This document shows, in pieces, positions 59,726 to 64,000 of a DNA stretch of 64,000 nt (positions within the stretch are counted from its first letter, which is position 1; each line of letters begins with the position of its first letter). The stretch is from Selaginella tamariscina (taxonomy: Eukaryota; Streptophyta; Lycopodiopsida; Selaginellales; Selaginellaceae), in the NCBI GenBank assembly GCA_003024785.1, contig PUQB01000016.1, positions 1-64,000 on the forward strand. Direction: 5' to 3'. The notes under the pieces were generated by a model that was not told where the DNA came from, did no database searches, and saw only the letters and a program-made list of their open reading frames with translations. Made by a program: the position numbers and the translations under genes.

Positions 59726-62700
59726 TATAACTACTTTAGATGAGTCAAGTGATTAACGAATTTAAAGTCATCACAATAAATGATATAATAAAATTATATC
59801 ATTTTAATTTATGATACGACGAGGATGGAAGCCTCACGGGTGAAACATAATTTTTTAGTGAAAAAATAATCAATATTAAGAGACATTAAAAAAGTCTTTT
59901 AATTGTGAGAGTAATAAAGATGTAATATAATCCTTAAAATTTATCTTTAAGAAAGGATTCATAACAATTAATTACTTTCTTTAAACATAGAATGTTCTAA
60001 AGAATATTTGTATATTAAATATTATAATTTTTAATAAATTCTAAGAGGATTGCTAGACATTCTAACCTAGTGTCGATTAACTTTTATTCTACATATCCAT
60101 CATATTTTATCTAAATGATCAACTCACTATATTAAAATTGTGACATTCACTGCCCCTACCCGTTTGAGAGAGTAGATGTTCTTATTCACTGTTTTCTATG
60201 GGTTACAACATATACCCCATCAAGGCCTTCCATGTCAACCTATATGATCCCAATCTTACTACTTCCCCTTCTTTGATGTTCATGGCGAAGTATAGAAAGG
60301 CTATTTCGTAGGCAATATTAGTGCACATAGGTCTTAGTTATGTCATTTAGTAAGATTGATGTTCTCCTCTTTCTTAGTACCTTGTGTGCCTTGGTCAGGT
60401 TACATTGTATTTCATGAACTTACCTTTTTTACTAAACTATAGTGCATATTCCCTTCTTTATTCTTAATAAACTTGTTGTAATTCTTCTTTTTTCTTTAAT
60501 GGTTTGATTCTCTTTTTTTAAAAAAAACTATTATGTGAAATCTATTATGACCTAATTTATTTAGATATTATTTTAACTCTTTTTTTTTTATTTTAATTTG
60601 GTTAATGTTAATTAAATCTTACAAGCATGCACATGTGACGATTCATGGCACTAGATTTAATTATTTTTTGTGTAATTACACATAGGTTTTAATTACGTTA
60701 TTTAGTAGGATTGGTGTTCTCTTCTTTTTGAATACCTTGTATGCCTTGGTCAATTTACATAATATCTCATGAACTTACCTTATATAGGCGTTAAGTGTCA
60801 TACTTAGGGACCTAGGGATATTGAAGTGTCATGCAATTTCTACATTCTTGAACACTTGGGACTTAGGGACATTAAAGTGTAATGCAATTTCTACATCCTT
60901 GAACATAGTGTTTTATATATTGGAAAAGATAACATTATTATTTGAAGTCTTACCAAAACCAAACATTTGTTCTTTTGTTAAATATAAATAGATGTTACAC
61001 AACTTCGTCTAAATGTAAATTGATATTACACAACTTTGTCTGAGTGTATATTAATGTTACATAACTTCATATGAGTATTAATGACTAATATAAAGAACCC
61101 TCAAAATTCTTAGGACATTACAATTGTTTTAATAAGATTTATGACTATCAAAATGTGCCAGCCAATCTTAATCATTGGCTAGTGTTCCCATAGGTTTAAT
61201 AAACAAATATTTTACCATAGAGGACAAAATTGATATTTAATTAAATGAGCCTTCATCTATAAAGAAATTATAGTTCATTCCACCCATATTCCATGTTTAT
61301 TCCTGTGCGATGAAATCATGTTCTAAATTATATATATATATATATATATATATTAATGCACATAGATATTATTTTAATGAACCATCTTACAACAAATATG
61401 TAAGAATATTATTAACAAATGCAATTGTTATTGATGAATCACCTTACAACATATATAACAACATTAATAACAAGTTCAATGAGCAATATTGAAGTATAAT
61501 ATGTTAAAATTTATATAAAAATTGCATATGCATATACTTTAATTTAAAGAAAGCCTCATTATCAATCTTCATGAATGTATATATTAACATGCACTTTACA
61601 TTTTATAATTATCTTCATATAAACATAATAATTAAAATCTTATAAGATTTTGTGTGATATAGTTAACACACTTTAGAATGCAAGTTGAAAATCACATTAG
61701 TTATAAATATGTGTGTATAATGTAGTAGTAATAACCTCTATGATTGAGACAAAATTCTTAGTCTTTTGGCCTATATAGTTATTTCTTTATTATTTCAGAT
61801 AACATTTCTTAGTCTTCTAACCTATTTAATCACTCTTTCTTCATCAATACAACATAAGTTTTTATCAAGATAAGATATTATTCGTGTTGATTCATAAATA
61901 TGAAAGTATATTTTTGAAATAATTTAAATAACTAAAATATCGCAATAAAATTATTTATAGGTAGTTTTGTAAATAATTTTATTATACATTTTTGTTTTCA
62001 AAAAGTCTCATGAATACAATTTTGTATTCATGAATCGGCCATATAAATATATTATTTATCTCAATAGAAAAGTGTGTTTTACTCATGAAGAAGATAACAA
62101 TAGCTTTTTATTTTTTAATTCACAATCTGTGTTGTATTTTTTTATCCTTTGGTTGTATATAGAGGTGTCTGTACACGTACATGCCACTATGGTACATAAG
62201 GGTGTGGATTTCTCATGCCTCTCCTTGTTAGATCCGTCTTTCAAGCAGTCGTGAATTTCTCCTTTAACAATCTATTCACATACACCCTCCTCTTACATAT
62301 ACAAATACATTCTGATTTGCACATTAAATATGTATATTAATTTAGACATATGTATTACATACTACATCTATAATGAACTGGGTTGCCTTCAAAAGCCCTA
62401 ACATTACGAGTTATCCTAAGGAAACATAAAAAATTGAATAGTTAAAATTAAAATTTTAAATATGTAATATGCTTGCTTTTAATATCTAATAGATATTAAG
62501 ACTCATATAATTAAGTGACTTGCTCAATGATGTATAAATCCAAATTCTTTCATCACTTTCTTATGCCCCTTATTTATCATAAACTTGAAAAAAATAATTA
62601 TGAACCTTATTATTAATTTTTAATATAAATTCTTTATAACTTGTGTATTAAATCAAAAGACAAATTTCTTCTTTATTACCATTGCAAAATAGAAATATTA

Positions 62701-62929
62701 TTAAATCCCTTTCAACACACTCCATAAACCCTACAAGAAATTTATTTACTGAACAAGTCTTAAGTCGTGAATCTTACACCATAACCAACAATACCTTTAA
62801 CCCTTTCATACAATTATTTTATTAGATATGTATATAACCCTATATATATACATACCATTTTCAATAATAAAAAAATCCCCAACTATACATGTACTTGATT
62901 TCATATAGTGAACCCCTAAAGAGAAAAGG
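59726..62929. other. AT-rich intergenic DNA with short direct repeats, no gene seen
   Basis: Besides the repeats listed separately, a 36-bp phrase (GTTACACAACTTCGTCTAAA type) recurs three times at 60985-61075, a ~60-bp phrase (GACATTAAAGTGTAATGCAA type) twice at 60815-60905, and a TA run at 61330-61353. The open frame at 62030-62254 has no recognisable domain. Confidence 0.55.
60316..60785. repeat. Two direct copies of a ~110-bp sequence
   Basis: Copies at about 60325-60432 and 60681-60784 share CACATAGGT, ATTTAGTA.GATTG.TGTTCTC, CCTTG.TGCCTTGGTCA and CTCATGAACTTACCTT. They are about 355 bp apart, from an old duplication of a longer unit. Confidence 0.85.
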
Positions 62930-63609
62930 TAAATAAATAAATTGGTTAAGTTATGTTTTTAATTTATATGTTCATTTATGGTTCTTATTTGTTTGTGCTT
63001 TTATGATTTTTATTTGCCGTTAGAGACGGTAATGTTAATCGTGATATTAAAAAGTTTATGCAACATGCTATAGAAAAAAGAAATAATTTAGATTATTCTC
63101 AAGAAGTACATGATGGCGAGAAGAATGAGGATGCTCCTATATGTCCCTTTTCAAGTAAGAGAGATATAGTAGGTTTGTGGAAGACTTTTAGTCTTACCAT
63201 ATTAATGTTTTTACTTAAATCCTTTTTAATTTGAATTCAAATTTTAAAATACTCTTTTAAATTTAAATTTATAATCCAAACCCTAAACCATATATATGTT
63301 AATCTCGAGGAGTTCACTTAAGACTAATATACATATGTTATTTGCAGACGACCAATAATTAAAAAACCCAAGTATTAAAAAAAATAAATTTTTATAATAT
63401 TTTTATACTGCAGAATTTTATTAAATTAAACAAGTGCACACCATAGTGAAAACCCCTTTGATTACCATATTTACTTCTTTTTAACATGTTTTTCTTTTCT
63501 AAATATATAGATAAATTTTAAACTAATAATTATGTATAATATGATTATGTAGATTATATAATATACAAAGTTATAACATTTTAAACACTAATAAGACCCC
63601 ATCTTATAA

Positions 63610-63650
<41 letters not shown>

Positions 63651-64000
63651 TTTAATAAAACTACTCAGATATCTTATTTATATACAAATAAAAAACCTTC
63701 TTATGTCTTACTTATCTTAACCATAACCTAGACTTTTTATGCATACTATACGAATTCATTAATAAAAAAACCCTCATGGTAAATATTATATACCCATATA
63801 AAATGTGAACTCCCTATGATGTTAATGCAATTTATTAATAATTAAAAATTAACTATAGTAATAGTGTGGAACAACAATTATATATTAACCATAGTAATGC
63901 ATAATAAATTATGTTAAATTCAACTAATTAAATTAATATATTTTTATAAAATTAACTAAATTAACCAACAATGTGTTTGGCCCTATAGTCTTACATTAGA
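62930..64000 (-). repeat. Dispersed repeat R1, copy C (reversed, runs off the window)
   Basis: Read in reverse it matches copy B near 26380-26878 and copy A from about 8140 on; the last bases of the window are the reverse of TCTAATGTAAGACTATAGGG. It lacks both the hAT insert (empty site near 63715-63730) and the MULE (continuous at about 63170-63185), which makes it the key reference for both insertions. Confidence 0.88.

Overview
The window reads as nuclear DNA of a land plant. It has plant genes with many short introns (about 45-130 bp in most cases), a plant-type clathrin light chain, a PLS-class PPR protein, a plant-type BAHD acyltransferase and a UGT with a PSPG box, set in very AT-rich, repeat-filled intergenic DNA. 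The short introns, the PPR type and genes for mpaB-like oxygenases suggest a seed-free plant, perhaps a lycophyte such as Selaginella. That placement is inference; nothing in the window fixes the species.

Layout. 1-5659: the 3' part of a broken Ty3/Gypsy chromovirus, ending in one LTR. It abuts copy A of an AT-rich dispersed repeat, here called R1 (5660-9836, resuming at 18724). Copy A was later hit by an 831-bp hAT-type non-autonomous element (8424-9254, 8-bp target duplication) and by an 8.9-kb Mutator-like element (9837-18714, 9-bp target duplication). Two other R1 copies (B 23880-26880; C 62930-64000, reversed) show the empty sites, so the order of events can be read directly. The Mutator-like element is the most interesting object here. 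It carries a D-D-E transposase with zinc-binding and SWIM domains on the right and, divergently on the left, a gene whose motifs look like a beta-class DNA amino-methyltransferase. A GC-rich array of palindromic ~70-bp units lies between them.

18860-21620 and 56905-59725 are two copies of one ~2.8-kb segment, each with an mpaB-like ER oxygenase gene; copy 1 is badly disrupted, copy 2 has one clear small deletion. A further fragment of the family lies at 27083-27155.

30730-44371 is a compact island of host genes: PPR (-), clathrin light chain (+), TEX10/IPI1 ribosome-biogenesis factor (-) and mitochondrial pyruvate dehydrogenase E2 (+). They form two divergent pairs with short shared promoters (189 and 138 bp). 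45607-46865 is a BAHD acyltransferase and 48666-49939 a family-1 glycosyltransferase, both frame-disrupted. The rest (about 21.6-23.9, 27.2-30.7, 46.9-48.6, 50-56.2 and 59.7-62.9 kb) is AT-rich DNA with minisatellites and old repeats and no gene I can support.

A caution for all gene models: even housekeeping genes that should be intact (E2, TEX10, clathrin light chain) carry several single-base indels, mostly in homopolymer runs, inside otherwise well-conserved protein. This looks more like uncorrected long-read consensus error than decay, so 'pseudogene' calls here are provisional.
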